A stretch of 64,000 nt of DNA, taken from positions 1 to 64,000 of the forward strand of contig JAJYYE010000001.1 of the NCBI GenBank assembly GCA_021801265.1, in the 5' to 3' direction. Position 1 is the first letter of the stretch. Every line of letters starts with the position of its first letter. The DNA comes from Pseudomonadota bacterium (lineage in GTDB: Bacteria; Pseudomonadota; Gammaproteobacteria; Halothiobacillales; Halothiobacillaceae). Below are positions 56,548 through 64,000 of this stretch, in pieces. Below the pieces are notes generated by a model that was not told the origin of the DNA, did no database searches, and was given only the letters and a program-made list of their open reading frames with translations. A program made the position numbers and the translations under genes.

Positions 56548-57654
56548 ATGTTTAAAGGTAATTTACAGCTCGAATTGGGCAATTTCACACTCGATTCCGG
56601 CAAATTTGCGTTCGATTCAACTGGTGTGACTGTCTTATTCGGCCGTTCTGGCTCTGGCAAATCCACCTTGCTGCGCGCCCTATCGGGGCTGGATAAAGAC
56701 ACCCGTGGCACGCTGCAATTTGGCAACGAGGTATGGCAAAACGGCCGAAAAGCCCTGCCGGTTGAGCGGCGAGATATTGGCTTTGTGTTTCAAACGGCCG
56801 CCCTGTTACCCGGCAAAACCGTGCAAAGCAACCTGGACTACGCCATCAAGCGCGTGCCCAAGGGCCGCGCCCATGGTCCTTCACCGCAGGAAATCATCGA
56901 TCGCGTCGGGATTGGTTATCTGCTGGACCGGTCAGTCGATAACCTCTCCGGCGGCGAACGTCAGCGCGTGGCCATTGCCCGCGCCCTGCTCACCCGCCCA
57001 CGACTGCTGATGATGGACGAACCGTTGTCCGCCCTTGATTGGCGCGCCAAAACCGAGTTACTCACGCTGATTGAATCGGTGATTGCCGATTACCAAATTC
57101 CCACGCTCTACATCACCCATACCCCCGTGGAGGTCGAGCGGCTGGCAAGCCGTGTAGTGTTTATGGCCGATGGCCGGATTACCTCGGTCGAATCATTGAC
57201 AGAGGCCACCACCCGCATCGACTCGCCGCTGTTTACCGAAGAAGGTCCCGTATCGGTACTGCACGGCGTGATGGGGGCAATCGATGATGACGGCCTGATT
57301 GCCTTTGAATCGACCAAAGCTGATGTCTTCACCTTTTGGCTGAATCGGGCGGAGCACGCCAACACGCCAACACCGAAAACACCGAAAACACAGGCACGGT
57401 TGCGCGTATTGGCGCGGGATGTTGCCATCGCCCGCCAGCGCTATTCAGACATCAGCATGCTAAACCAAATTCCCGCCACGATTGACCGCATCGAAGCCGA
57501 TCCAGAAACCCACCGACAAGCCGTATTTTTAACCCTGGATGACGGCCAGACCCTCATCGCCGAACTCAGCCGTCGCTCGGTAGCAACGCTTGATTTGGCG
57601 GCAGGACAAAGCGTATTTGGCTTGGTGAAAACCGCCGCGTTGATGGATCAATGA
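56548..57654 (+). CDS. modC: Molybdate ABC transporter ATPase ModC
   Basis: ATP-binding subunit, 368 residues from MFKGNLQLELG. Walker A GRSGSGKSTLL, signature NLSGGERQRVAIARALL, Walker B LLMMDEPLSALD, and a C-terminal Mop-like regulatory domain (RVLARDVAIARQRYSDISMLNQIPATI). Last gene of modABC. Confidence 0.96.
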   Translation: MFKGNLQLELGNFTLDSGKFAFDSTGVTVLFGRSGSGKSTLLRALSGLDKDTRGTLQFGNEVWQNGRKALPVERRDIGFVFQTAALLPGKTVQSNLDYAIKRVPKGRAHGPSPQEIIDRVGIGYLLDRSVDNLSGGERQRVAIARALLTRPRLLMMDEPLSALDWRAKTELLTLIESVIADYQIPTLYITHTPVEVERLASRVVFMADGRITSVESLTEATTRIDSPLFTEEGPVSVLHGVMGAIDDDGLIAFESTKADVFTFWLNRAEHANTPTPKTPKTQARLRVLARDVAIARQRYSDISMLNQIPATIDRIEADPETHRQAVFLTLDDGQTLIAELSRRSVATLDLAAGQSVFGLVKTAALMDQ

Positions 57655-57679
57655 ATCGTTATTGATCAAGGGAGTATTC

Positions 57680-58158
57680 ATGGGGAAATTCAAACGCCCC
57701 ACACAAGGATTTATCGACGGTGCCGCCATGAAAATCAAAGCCGCCGCGCTGGATAAACTCATGATCTTCCCGCTCGCGGGACTGGCGATCGGCGTGATCG
57801 GCGGGCATGTTTCAAACTGCTCTGATTGGCGGCGCGCTGGCGCCCGATGGCCCTTTACATTGGGTGATTGGTGTAATTGCGGGTTTGATTATCGACATCA
57901 AACTGGCGGGCAGCCTGTCGCTTGCCATCTCATTACCCACCATACTCGTCAGCTTTGTGCGCTACTCACAATCGGGCCATTTTGGTGTACTCAAACGGGA
58001 ACAGCCGCTTTTTTCGGTATGACGGCCGGTTCATTTCCGGTGCAGCTTTAGGCAACTTGGCCATCGGTTTTATCGCCCCCGATTGGCTGATTGTCGCACT
58101 CACGGTCACTTTATTGAGTTCGGCGTACACAACATTTCAGCACAGCCGCGCGCATTAA
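57680..58158 (+). pseudogene. Broken TSUP-family (TauE/SafE) permease
   Basis: Pieces of a TSUP anion permease appear in three frames: MIFPLAGLAIGVIGG (about 57760-57810), LAGSLSLAISLPTILVSFVR (frame of 57807-58022) and GAALGNLAIGFIAPDWLIVA to the end (58030-58158). At least two frameshifts and an internal deletion are present; no single frame covers them. TSUP proteins export sulfite, sulfonates or related anions. Directly downstream of modC. Confidence 0.75.
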
Positions 58159-58170
58159 CTCAATGTGCGA

Positions 58171-58479
58171 TTAGTCGCCGCCTTCGTCGTGATGGCCGTC
58201 GCCATGATGATCCCTTCGATCATCATGGCGACGCTCGTCCTGCCGATCTCGCCAGTATCGGTCATCACGGTTACGGCGCTCATCGGGATAGACATAAACC
58301 GGCGCATCATACTCCCGCCGCGGTGCCACAATGACATAGGCCGGTGGTGGTTCGCGGTGGTAGTCACGCCCACCGTCACTTGATCCCCCTAAAATCAAAT
58401 TCCAATTGAGCCCATCGGCATGCACGGTGGGCGCAGTGCAGGCCATAACGGCCAGAGAAGCCAAGAAAATGCGTCGCAT
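58171..58479 (-). CDS. Secreted Asp/His/Arg-rich protein
   Basis: A 102-residue protein with a signal peptide (MRRIFLASLAVMACTAPTVHA) and a mature part with a Gly/Tyr/Pro region and a C-terminal low-complexity tail rich in Asp, Arg and His (RHDDRRDHHGDGHHDEGGD). The tail suggests metal binding. The start at 58479 is chosen for the signal peptide; the track's 58536 adds a hydrophobic extension. No family recognised. Confidence 0.65.
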   Translation of the reverse strand: MRRIFLASLAVMACTAPTVHADGLNWNLILGGSSDGGRDYHREPPPAYVIVAPRREYDAPVYVYPDERRNRDDRYWRDRQDERRHDDRRDHHGDGHHDEGGD

Positions 58480-58563
58480 ACACCATCCCCAAATTAAGCT
58501 CACAAAAAAAAGTGATCGGTGAAGAAAACCGATCACAGGCGCTTTATTAATCAGTCTTCCTGA

Positions 58564-58875
58564 TTAATCGGGATTTGGGCCTTCCGCTTTGTTTTCCAGA
58601 ACTGCCCCCGATTGCGCATCGACGCCCACTTCATGGGTCACGGTGCCGGTTTGGATATCAAAGGAATAACGCAGCCCGCTGCCACCGGCTTCTTTTTCCA
58701 ATTCCTCATCGGTGATTTTACCGGGATACGCCTTAAGCGCAATGGTACGGGCCTCCGTGATACTCACCTTAGCGTTCTTGGCAAAGGATTCTCCCGTGTA
58801 GGCCTGGGCGGCGGCCATTCCGGCCACCGACAAAGCAACGCCAGTCATTGCAGCAATTAAAAAACGAGATTTCAT
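58564..58875 (-). CDS. Secreted PepSY-domain protein
   Basis: A 103-residue periplasmic protein with a signal peptide (MKSRFLIAAMTGVALSVAG, cleavage near AQA) and one PepSY domain (ITEARTIALKAYPGKITDEELEKEAGG...YSFDI). PepSY domains are proposed to inhibit proteases or bind peptides. AGGTCGGTACC lies upstream. Next to the Asp/His-rich secreted gene on the same strand. Confidence 0.88.
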   Translation of the reverse strand: MKSRFLIAAMTGVALSVAGMAAAQAYTGESFAKNAKVSITEARTIALKAYPGKITDEELEKEAGGSGLRYSFDIQTGTVTHEVGVDAQSGAVLENKAEGPNPD

Positions 58876-59011
58876 GGTACCGACCTCTTGAATGATTAAT
58901 GAACGTCAACCGTGTGTTGACAGGAGTTCAGAATACTCAAGGGAAAATTTCCAGTGCATGGCGGCCAGATGACAAATAGGTAATCTCATTATGCGGATCT
59001 ATCAATCAAAT

Positions 59012-59896
59012 TTACCGCCGCCATGTCAGCAACAACAACCGCGCACTGATATTAATCATCAGCACCATCCCCGTAATCAAAAACGCAGCCGCGTAAGCGA
59101 GTTGATGCGCCGACTCGTAGGGTTCGCCGATAAAGCTCCAGATCACGTAGGTGAGATAGCCCACCCCTTCGTGGGTGAAATGCCCCGTCCAGAGATAATT
59201 CGACCAACCGGCGGTGTACAATAACGGTGCGGTTTCGCCCAAGGCAATCGCCAAGGCCATTAGCACGCCGGTTAGAATCGGAATGCGCGCGGCGGGCAGT
59301 AACACCTGCCAAATCAACCGCCATTCGGAGCAACCCAAGCCATAAGCGGCCTCGCGGAAACTCTGGGGCACGGCCCGCAAGGCCATTTCGCTGGTGCGCG
59401 CGATGTAGGGCAACATCAAAATCGCGAGCGTGATGGAACCTGCCAGCAAGGAAAACTTCCAGCCAAAGCCAATCACCAGGGTGATATAACCAAAATAGCC
59501 CAAGACCACGGACGGCACACCGACCAGCACATCCGATAAAAACCGCGAGATTTTACCGATCCAACCCTCGCCGTGCTCCGATAAATACACGCCCGCACTC
59601 ACACCAATCGGCACAGCGATGGCCAGCGCGAAGCCAGAAAGCACCAACGAGCCCAACAGCGCATTGCGTAATCCGCCCGCAATACCTTGGGTATCTTCAG
59701 TGAAAATTTTGAGATTCAGCGCGGGCAAGCCCTTGATAAACACATAAACCAGAATGTGCAGCAACACAAACGCCAGTATCGCAAAGCTCACCGCCGCCAG
59801 CCCCCAAGTGAGGGCATCAACCATGCGCCGAAGCGGGCTGATGGCGAATAATTTGATTTTCGTTTGGGTGTGTTGGCGCGCGGTCATCTCCTTCAT
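59012..59896 (-). CDS. pstA: Phosphate ABC transporter permease PstA
   Basis: Inner-membrane permease of the high-affinity phosphate transporter, 294 residues. About six helices and the EAA-type loop SFREAAYGLGCSEWRLIWQVLLP. The start at 59896 overlaps the pstC stop (ATGA); the track start at 59917 lies inside pstC. No pstB follows in the window. Confidence 0.94.
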   Translation of the reverse strand: MKEMTARQHTQTKIKLFAISPLRRMVDALTWGLAAVSFAILAFVLLHILVYVFIKGLPALNLKIFTEDTQGIAGGLRNALLGSLVLSGFALAIAVPIGVSAGVYLSEHGEGWIGKISRFLSDVLVGVPSVVLGYFGYITLVIGFGWKFSLLAGSITLAILMLPYIARTSEMALRAVPQSFREAAYGLGCSEWRLIWQVLLPAARIPILTGVLMALAIALGETAPLLYTAGWSNYLWTGHFTHEGVGYLTYVIWSFIGEPYESAHQLAYAAAFLITGMVLMINISARLLLLTWRR

Positions 59897-60867
59897 GTCC
59901 GGTTCCCCGACAGCCATAGCAAGCCACGGGCAGCGGCATTCACCAAAATTGAAATGACCATCAACAACAACGCAATTTCAGCCAGCGCATTCACCGCCAT
60001 GCCGGTTGGGTCTTGCATGGCGCTATCCAATTGCGAGGCAATGAACGAAGCCATGGTGGACACCGGATCATAAATATTGCCCGGTAGGCTATTGAGCGCG
60101 TTGCCGCTCACCATCAGCACGGCCATGGTTTCGCCCAATGCCCGCCCGAGCGCCAAAATCGACACCCCAATCAGCAGTTGTTTTTGTCCCGGCATAATAA
60201 TCCGCCGCACCACTTCCATGCGGCTAGCGCCCAAACTCGCACCCGCTTCCCGCAACGCCGCTGGCGTGGCGACAATCGCATCGCGCAAGCTTGCGGTAAT
60301 CAGTGGCACCACCATAAACCCCAGCACAATGCTGGCGGTGAGTAAACCGTAGCCACTGCCGACAGGCCCCCGAAAGACCGGGATAAACGAGCCAAACGTA
60401 TGTTCCAGCCATGGGAAAACTTCTTTACCCAAGAACGGGATAAGCACGAGATAACCCCACAAACCGTACACCACGCTGGGCACCGCAGCCAAAAGTTCCA
60501 CCAGAAATGAACCCACCGCTCGCGTCCAGCCGCCCAAGCCTTCGGCCAGAAAAATAGCGGCATACACCCCCATGGGTACGGCCAGAACCAGCGCAATGAG
60601 CGCAGTGAGCAAGGTGCCTACAATCAGAAACAGCACACCATAATTAGCGCGCGGCAAGACTTCGGTCCCATGCACGGTAATCGGATCGGCGTACATATTG
60701 CCGAGATTCCAACTGTTATGAATCAGAAAACCCAACCCATTGAATTTAATCGCAGGCCAGGCTGAAATGAATAAAAAAACCACAATCACAATGAGTGATA
60801 ACGGTAGTAGCGCAGCAACTGCCCCCAGTCCCCAATGAAACCGGAGACGATCCATCAAATTTTGCAT
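59893..60867 (-). CDS. pstC: Phosphate ABC transporter permease PstC
   Basis: Second permease of the Pst system, 324 residues with about six helices and the EAA loop ALREAGASLGASRMEVVRRIIMP. GGAG precedes the ATG. It lies about 95 bp downstream of pstS and overlaps pstA by 4 bases. Confidence 0.95.
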   Translation of the reverse strand: MQNLMDRLRFHWGLGAVAALLPLSLIVIVVFLFISAWPAIKFNGLGFLIHNSWNLGNMYADPITVHGTEVLPRANYGVLFLIVGTLLTALIALVLAVPMGVYAAIFLAEGLGGWTRAVGSFLVELLAAVPSVVYGLWGYLVLIPFLGKEVFPWLEHTFGSFIPVFRGPVGSGYGLLTASIVLGFMVVPLITASLRDAIVATPAALREAGASLGASRMEVVRRIIMPGQKQLLIGVSILALGRALGETMAVLMVSGNALNSLPGNIYDPVSTMASFIASQLDSAMQDPTGMAVNALAEIALLLMVISILVNAAARGLLWLSGNRT

Positions 60868-60962
60868 AGGTTGGCTCCAAACGAATACAGCGAGCCCCTC
60901 TCGGTGCCCGCTGTATTACCGCGGCAAACGACAGGGAAAACCCTGTCATTAAACCCTGTTAC

Positions 60963-62039
60963 TTAGCCGCTAATCTTGGCGATTTGCGCTTCAGACTGCT
61001 TAACCACACTCGGAGGTAGCGCCACAAAGTTCACTTCTTTCATGAAGTGTTCGGCATTGCCGCCTTTAGGCGAAATCGACCAAGTCAGGAATTTCTTCAA
61101 AGTGGCGGCCATCTCAGCAGAAGGTTGCTTGGCATCAACCAATGCATATTCGTAGTTGATGATCGGATAACTTTCAGCGCCCGGCGCGAAAATCAAGCTA
61201 ACGCGCTGATCAGCGGGTGATTTTGGCACCATCGCTGCCGCGGCGGCTTTCACGTTTTTAATTTCGGGCAATACAAATTTGCCGTCTTTGTTTTCCAGCA
61301 GTGCTTCGCCCAATTTGTCGTCCCCGATCTGCTTCTTGAAGCTGACACCAATATAGGCAATGGAGTATGGGTTGTTCTTGATGGCATCAACCATGCCGGG
61401 GTTACCCACCGCGCCGATATTACCCTGCACCGGCGCCCAACTCACCGTCACGCCGTAGCTGTAATCGCTCGCCCATGATGGTGTTGAAGCAGTGAGGTAT
61501 TGGGTGAAAATAAACGTATCGCCAGACCCATCGGTGCGGTGCACAGTAACGATGGCGTGATCGGGCAGCTGAGTGCCGGGGTTCAATTTCGCGATTGAGG
61601 CATCATTCCAGTGCGTGATTTTACCGCTATAAATACCGGCCAGAACGGGGCCACTCAACTTCAAATGCTCATTATTCAAGCCCGGCACGTTGTAGTTAAT
61701 CATCTGGCTAGAAATTGCCATTGGGATGTTCAGCATACTGGGGTGCTGCTTCATTTGGGCATCGCTCAAATACGCGTCAGAGGCGCCAATTTGTGCCAGA
61801 CCTTGCATTGATTGTGCCTGGCCGGTGCCGCTACCGGTGCTGGCGGTGGTGAGCTGCACGCTGGGGTTTTCCCTCGTGTACACCGGCTGCCATAAATTAA
61901 ACAGCGGATACAACAGGCTTGACCCAGTTTCCAAAACCGACACCGTCCCCGCCGAGGCCGCACCAGCAGACATCATCGCAGAACCAGTCACCACACTCGC
62001 CACTATTAACCGTAACGTATTGCCAAACATTTTCGCCAT
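60963..62039 (-). CDS. pstS: Phosphate-binding protein PstS
   Basis: Periplasmic phosphate receptor, 358 residues with a signal peptide (LIVASVVTGSAMMSAGAASA). Ligand segments include TGSSLLYPLF, STGSGTGQAQSMQG and TVHRTDGSGDTFIF. First gene of pstSCA; preceded by Pho boxes, so expression should rise when phosphate is scarce. Confidence 0.96.
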   Translation of the reverse strand: MAKMFGNTLRLIVASVVTGSAMMSAGAASAGTVSVLETGSSLLYPLFNLWQPVYTRENPSVQLTTASTGSGTGQAQSMQGLAQIGASDAYLSDAQMKQHPSMLNIPMAISSQMINYNVPGLNNEHLKLSGPVLAGIYSGKITHWNDASIAKLNPGTQLPDHAIVTVHRTDGSGDTFIFTQYLTASTPSWASDYSYGVTVSWAPVQGNIGAVGNPGMVDAIKNNPYSIAYIGVSFKKQIGDDKLGEALLENKDGKFVLPEIKNVKAAAAAMVPKSPADQRVSLIFAPGAESYPIINYEYALVDAKQPSAEMAATLKKFLTWSISPKGGNAEHFMKEVNFVALPPSVVKQSEAQIAKISG

Positions 62040-62122
62040 AAATCACCCCGTCATTGATATGCCTGATAAAACAAAAAGCAAGACAAATTAATAATCTTGC
62101 TTAATGAGAGGAGACACTATCA

Positions 62123-62159
62123 ATAGTATTCATGAACTTTTCGTGAACTTTTTATGAAC
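62123..62159 (-). promoter_or_regulatory. Pho box and promoter of pstS
   Basis: Read on the minus strand, GTTCATAAAAA, GTTCACGAAAA and GTTCATG form three PhoB half-sites at an exact 11 bp period (62131-62159), the layout of Pho boxes. A weak -10 (TACTAT, 62123-62128) follows at suitable distance, with the boxes covering the -35 region. Confidence 0.85.
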
Positions 62160-62230
62160 AAACGATGACAGCGCCGTGTTTATCTTAAAAACAGCCGCAT
62201 GAATTGAATACCAGTCTATTTTGCGGATTT

Positions 62231-62372
62231 AACAGGCTGGTGAACACGTCATGAACGACGGCAAGACAAGGCGGAAATGGGCGAAAAACCGGAGTTTACA
62301 CACAGTAAATGAGGATTTTTAGCCCATGTTCAGCGCCGTATTACCGAACGCAATTGTGTTCACCAGGCTGTT
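62231..62372. repeat. Palindromic element of about 140 bp, copy 2
   Basis: A 142 bp imperfect palindrome with terminal repeats AACAGGCTGGTGAACAC and GTGTTCACCAGGCTGTT (16 of 17 matching inverted). The core has ATGGGC...GCCCAT and GTTTAC...GTAAA inverted pairs, so the whole element can fold into one long hairpin. Same core as 27103-27242. Its right end contains part of the stop codon of the neighbouring gene. Confidence 0.85.
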
Positions 62373-63384
62373 AACGATCAGCGGGCGAAAGCAGCCGCCA
62401 TGCGCGGCCACCCAGCATCATCAGAAATACAGGCAGTCCGGCAACCAAGTAAAAGTGATAAGTCATCAACCGCCACAACAGCAGTGAAAAACCAATACTC
62501 GCCACATCCAAAAATGGGGCCAGCAAGGCTGCGTAACCCAACTCCACCCCACCTGCGCCGCCAGGTAATACGCTGATCTGACCAAACAGAAGCAAGACGC
62601 CCTGTACCGCGAACAAATACGACCATGGCACCGAGGCACCAATCAAGCTAATGACCACCGCCAAAATACTGTAACGCAAGAGCCAGTGCGCGGCGCAAAA
62701 CATAAATAGCAACAATAATTGCCAACGGGGCAACTGCAACACCAAACGTACGCCTTGCCGAAACTGCATGAGCCAACGCGCCAGACGCCGTTGCCGATGC
62801 ACCGAGAGCCGGAAGGGATTCAACACGCGGCCCAACAACCGAATCAATAACCGATGCTGCCGCAACAGCAACCAAAACACCACCGCACCCAGGCCGAATA
62901 GACTTAACGTCACGGCCACCAACCAAGCGGGATCGCTAAACCCACCGTGCAACGCCAGCGACAGCAGCGCCACCGGAAACGCCACCGCAAAAAACACCCC
63001 ATCCATGAAATGATCAATCGCATACATTGCCGCCGCATGAGCGGTACGAATGCCCTTTTGTTTCAACAAGGCCACATAGGTGAGTGCCCCGCCCGCACCC
63101 GCGGGCGATGCCGCGCCTGCAAATTCCGTGGCAATCACCGCGCCCAAGCGCCAGCCCGCTGGCAAGCGGCTGCCCATACCTTTCGCTAATATCTGCATCC
63201 GAAAACTATTGAATACCCAACCCAACAGAACCATGCCAATCATCAAGGCCAACCAGTCGGCCCGAATTTTCGGCAAATTTTGCAGTAAGCTGCGCCCACC
63301 CAAGAGAAACGGTACGGCGAGACTGGCGACAATCGCCAATGCCAGCATCCAAATCAGCCGACGTCGATGCCGGTTTAGCGCCAT
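62371..63384 (-). CDS. YbhN/UPF0104-type membrane protein (LPG-synthase TM domain)
   Basis: A 337-residue inner-membrane protein with about eight hydrophobic segments, matching the lysylphosphatidylglycerol-synthase transmembrane-domain family (YbhN). Conserved pieces are EFAGAASPAGAGGALTYVALL and LPGGAGGVELGYAALLAPF. The start at 63384 (MALNRHRRR) is used since the track start lies inside the upstream deacetylase. Relatives often sit beside polysaccharide or lipid genes. Its stop codon overlaps a palindromic element. Confidence 0.88.
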   Translation of the reverse strand: MALNRHRRRLIWMLALAIVASLAVPFLLGGRSLLQNLPKIRADWLALMIGMVLLGWVFNSFRMQILAKGMGSRLPAGWRLGAVIATEFAGAASPAGAGGALTYVALLKQKGIRTAHAAAMYAIDHFMDGVFFAVAFPVALLSLALHGGFSDPAWLVAVTLSLFGLGAVVFWLLLRQHRLLIRLLGRVLNPFRLSVHRQRRLARWLMQFRQGVRLVLQLPRWQLLLLFMFCAAHWLLRYSILAVVISLIGASVPWSYLFAVQGVLLLFGQISVLPGGAGGVELGYAALLAPFLDVASIGFSLLLWRLMTYHFYLVAGLPVFLMMLGGRAWRLLSPADR

Positions 63385-64000
63385 GTCACCGCGCTCAATG
63401 GTGCGGGGATTGATGCCTCCCCGTTTGAGGCACCCGAACTCGACCAAACGAGGCGTGATTTGGTCACTGCAGGACGCTCGGCCACTACCGCTGCCAACGC
63501 GTTCTGCCAGAACAGCACGGCCTGTGGCCAATCGGCGTCGACGGGATGCAACCCTAAGCGAATCGGGGTATTTTGCCGCGCCGGATTGAATAATTGGCGC
63601 AACAACCGTTCGTTATAAATTTTCGATAACTGCCGCCGCCATGCCGCACGCACGCTCCAGACCAACGAGGTGGCGGCAGTTTCATGATTAATGCGCAGAT
63701 CAATCAATCCCGTACGCGTGGCATACCAATCAAAACCCAATTGCGCCAGGGCTTCTTGAGTACCGCAACTGGTGAGCCAAGCGGGCGCGACAAATCCGCG
63801 TGCTGCCCAGCCGCAGGCAGTCAGCTCATCGCGGCCTTGCGTCAATAAATGCAGTGCGGTGGGTGTATCTAATCGGGCAAATTCCCCTTCAGTGGTGTAA
63901 ATGCGCCGCCGAACCCAATCCACCGGTCCGGTTACCGGCTGATTATCGGCGTGATGGTAGCCATGCAGCACCACTTCATCACCCAAGGCGAGGCGACTAT
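63375..64000 (-). CDS. Polysaccharide deacetylase family protein (partial, 5' end outside window)
   Basis: The C-terminal part of a DUF2334/polysaccharide-deacetylase-type protein; the frame is open to the window edge, so the start lies beyond 64000. The metal-site motif VLHGYHHAD and the later FVAPAW fit this family. The stop overlaps the start of the YbhN-type gene, so the pair is co-transcribed and may modify a glycan or glycolipid. Confidence 0.82.
   Translation of the reverse strand, partial: SRLALGDEVVLHGYHHADNQPVTGPVDWVRRRIYTTEGEFARLDTPTALHLLTQGRDELTACGWAARGFVAPAWLTSCGTQEALAQLGFDWYATRTGLIDLRINHETAATSLVWSVRAAWRRQLSKIYNERLLRQLFNPARQNTPIRLGLHPVDADWPQAVLFWQNALAAVVAERPAVTKSRLVWSSSGASNGEASIPAPLSAVTWR

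Overview
The window looks like chromosome of a gammaproteobacterial, sulfur-oxidising chemolithoautotroph with a GC content in the low to mid fifties (Halothiobacillus/Thiobacillus-like). That placement is an inference. It rests on a form IA RuBisCO operon with CbbQ/CbbO activase genes and a divergent CbbR, a PFK/FBPase pair, a block of probable sulfur-handling genes, and gammaproteobacterial gene neighbourhoods (pgaABCD, metXW, yggS-proC-yggT, mutY-yggX). No 16S gene is present, so the genus cannot be fixed. I saw no rRNA, tRNA or CRISPR array.

Layout. 1-6.7 kb: cbbR (cut by the window edge) facing cbbL-cbbS-cbbQ-cbbO, then a small unknown gene. 7-10.8 kb: lgt-thyA-psiE-like-folA, a compact folate/thymidylate operon flanked by unknown genes. 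10.8-14 kb: a sodium/solute symporter and phosphoglucomutase, followed by a non-coding stretch with a membrane-protein relic. 14.6-19.3 kb, all on the minus strand: a metallo-beta-lactamase-fold hydrolase, two YeeE/YedE-type membrane proteins, a secreted protein made of NPCAP repeats, a DUF6969-like protein and a secreted double rhodanese; a Fur/Zur-type regulator diverges from the block. 19.6-25.8 kb: a methyltransferase, zntB, and yggS-proC-yggT-metX-metW. 26-29.7 kb: three tandem PilT/PilU-type retraction ATPases. 29.7-30.4 kb: a graveyard with an IS3-type transposase remnant between cytochrome c fragments. 30.7-37.1 kb: pgaABCD for poly-N-acetylglucosamine export. 37.3-41.3 kb: yggX, mutY, asmA. 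41.4-46.8 kb: moaD, a small membrane protein, a CBM48 protein, a hexose-6-phosphate mutarotase, a PilZ protein, and pfk divergent from fbp. 47-54 kb: an RND efflux pump with adaptor, photolyase and a potassium channel. 54-58 kb: modE-modABC and a broken TSUP permease. 58-62 kb: two small secreted proteins and pstSCA with a clear Pho box. 62.4-64 kb: a YbhN-type membrane protein and a polysaccharide deacetylase running off the window.

How the genes fit together. The cbb operon and fbp serve carbon fixation, and pfk, pgm, the mutarotase and the CBM48 protein handle hexose phosphate and glycogen. The pga operon, the PilZ protein and the PilT/PilU set point to surface attachment and c-di-GMP control. 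The 14.6-19.3 kb block plausibly moves and processes sulfane sulfur in the periplasm.

The observations most worth a second look are: the Cys-containing NPCAP repeat protein inside the sulfur block; a palindromic element of about 140 bp present twice; an 11-codon leader ORF in frame with and just ahead of pgaA; mixed phosphoryl-donor signatures in the PFK; and pstSCA lacking an adjacent pstB.
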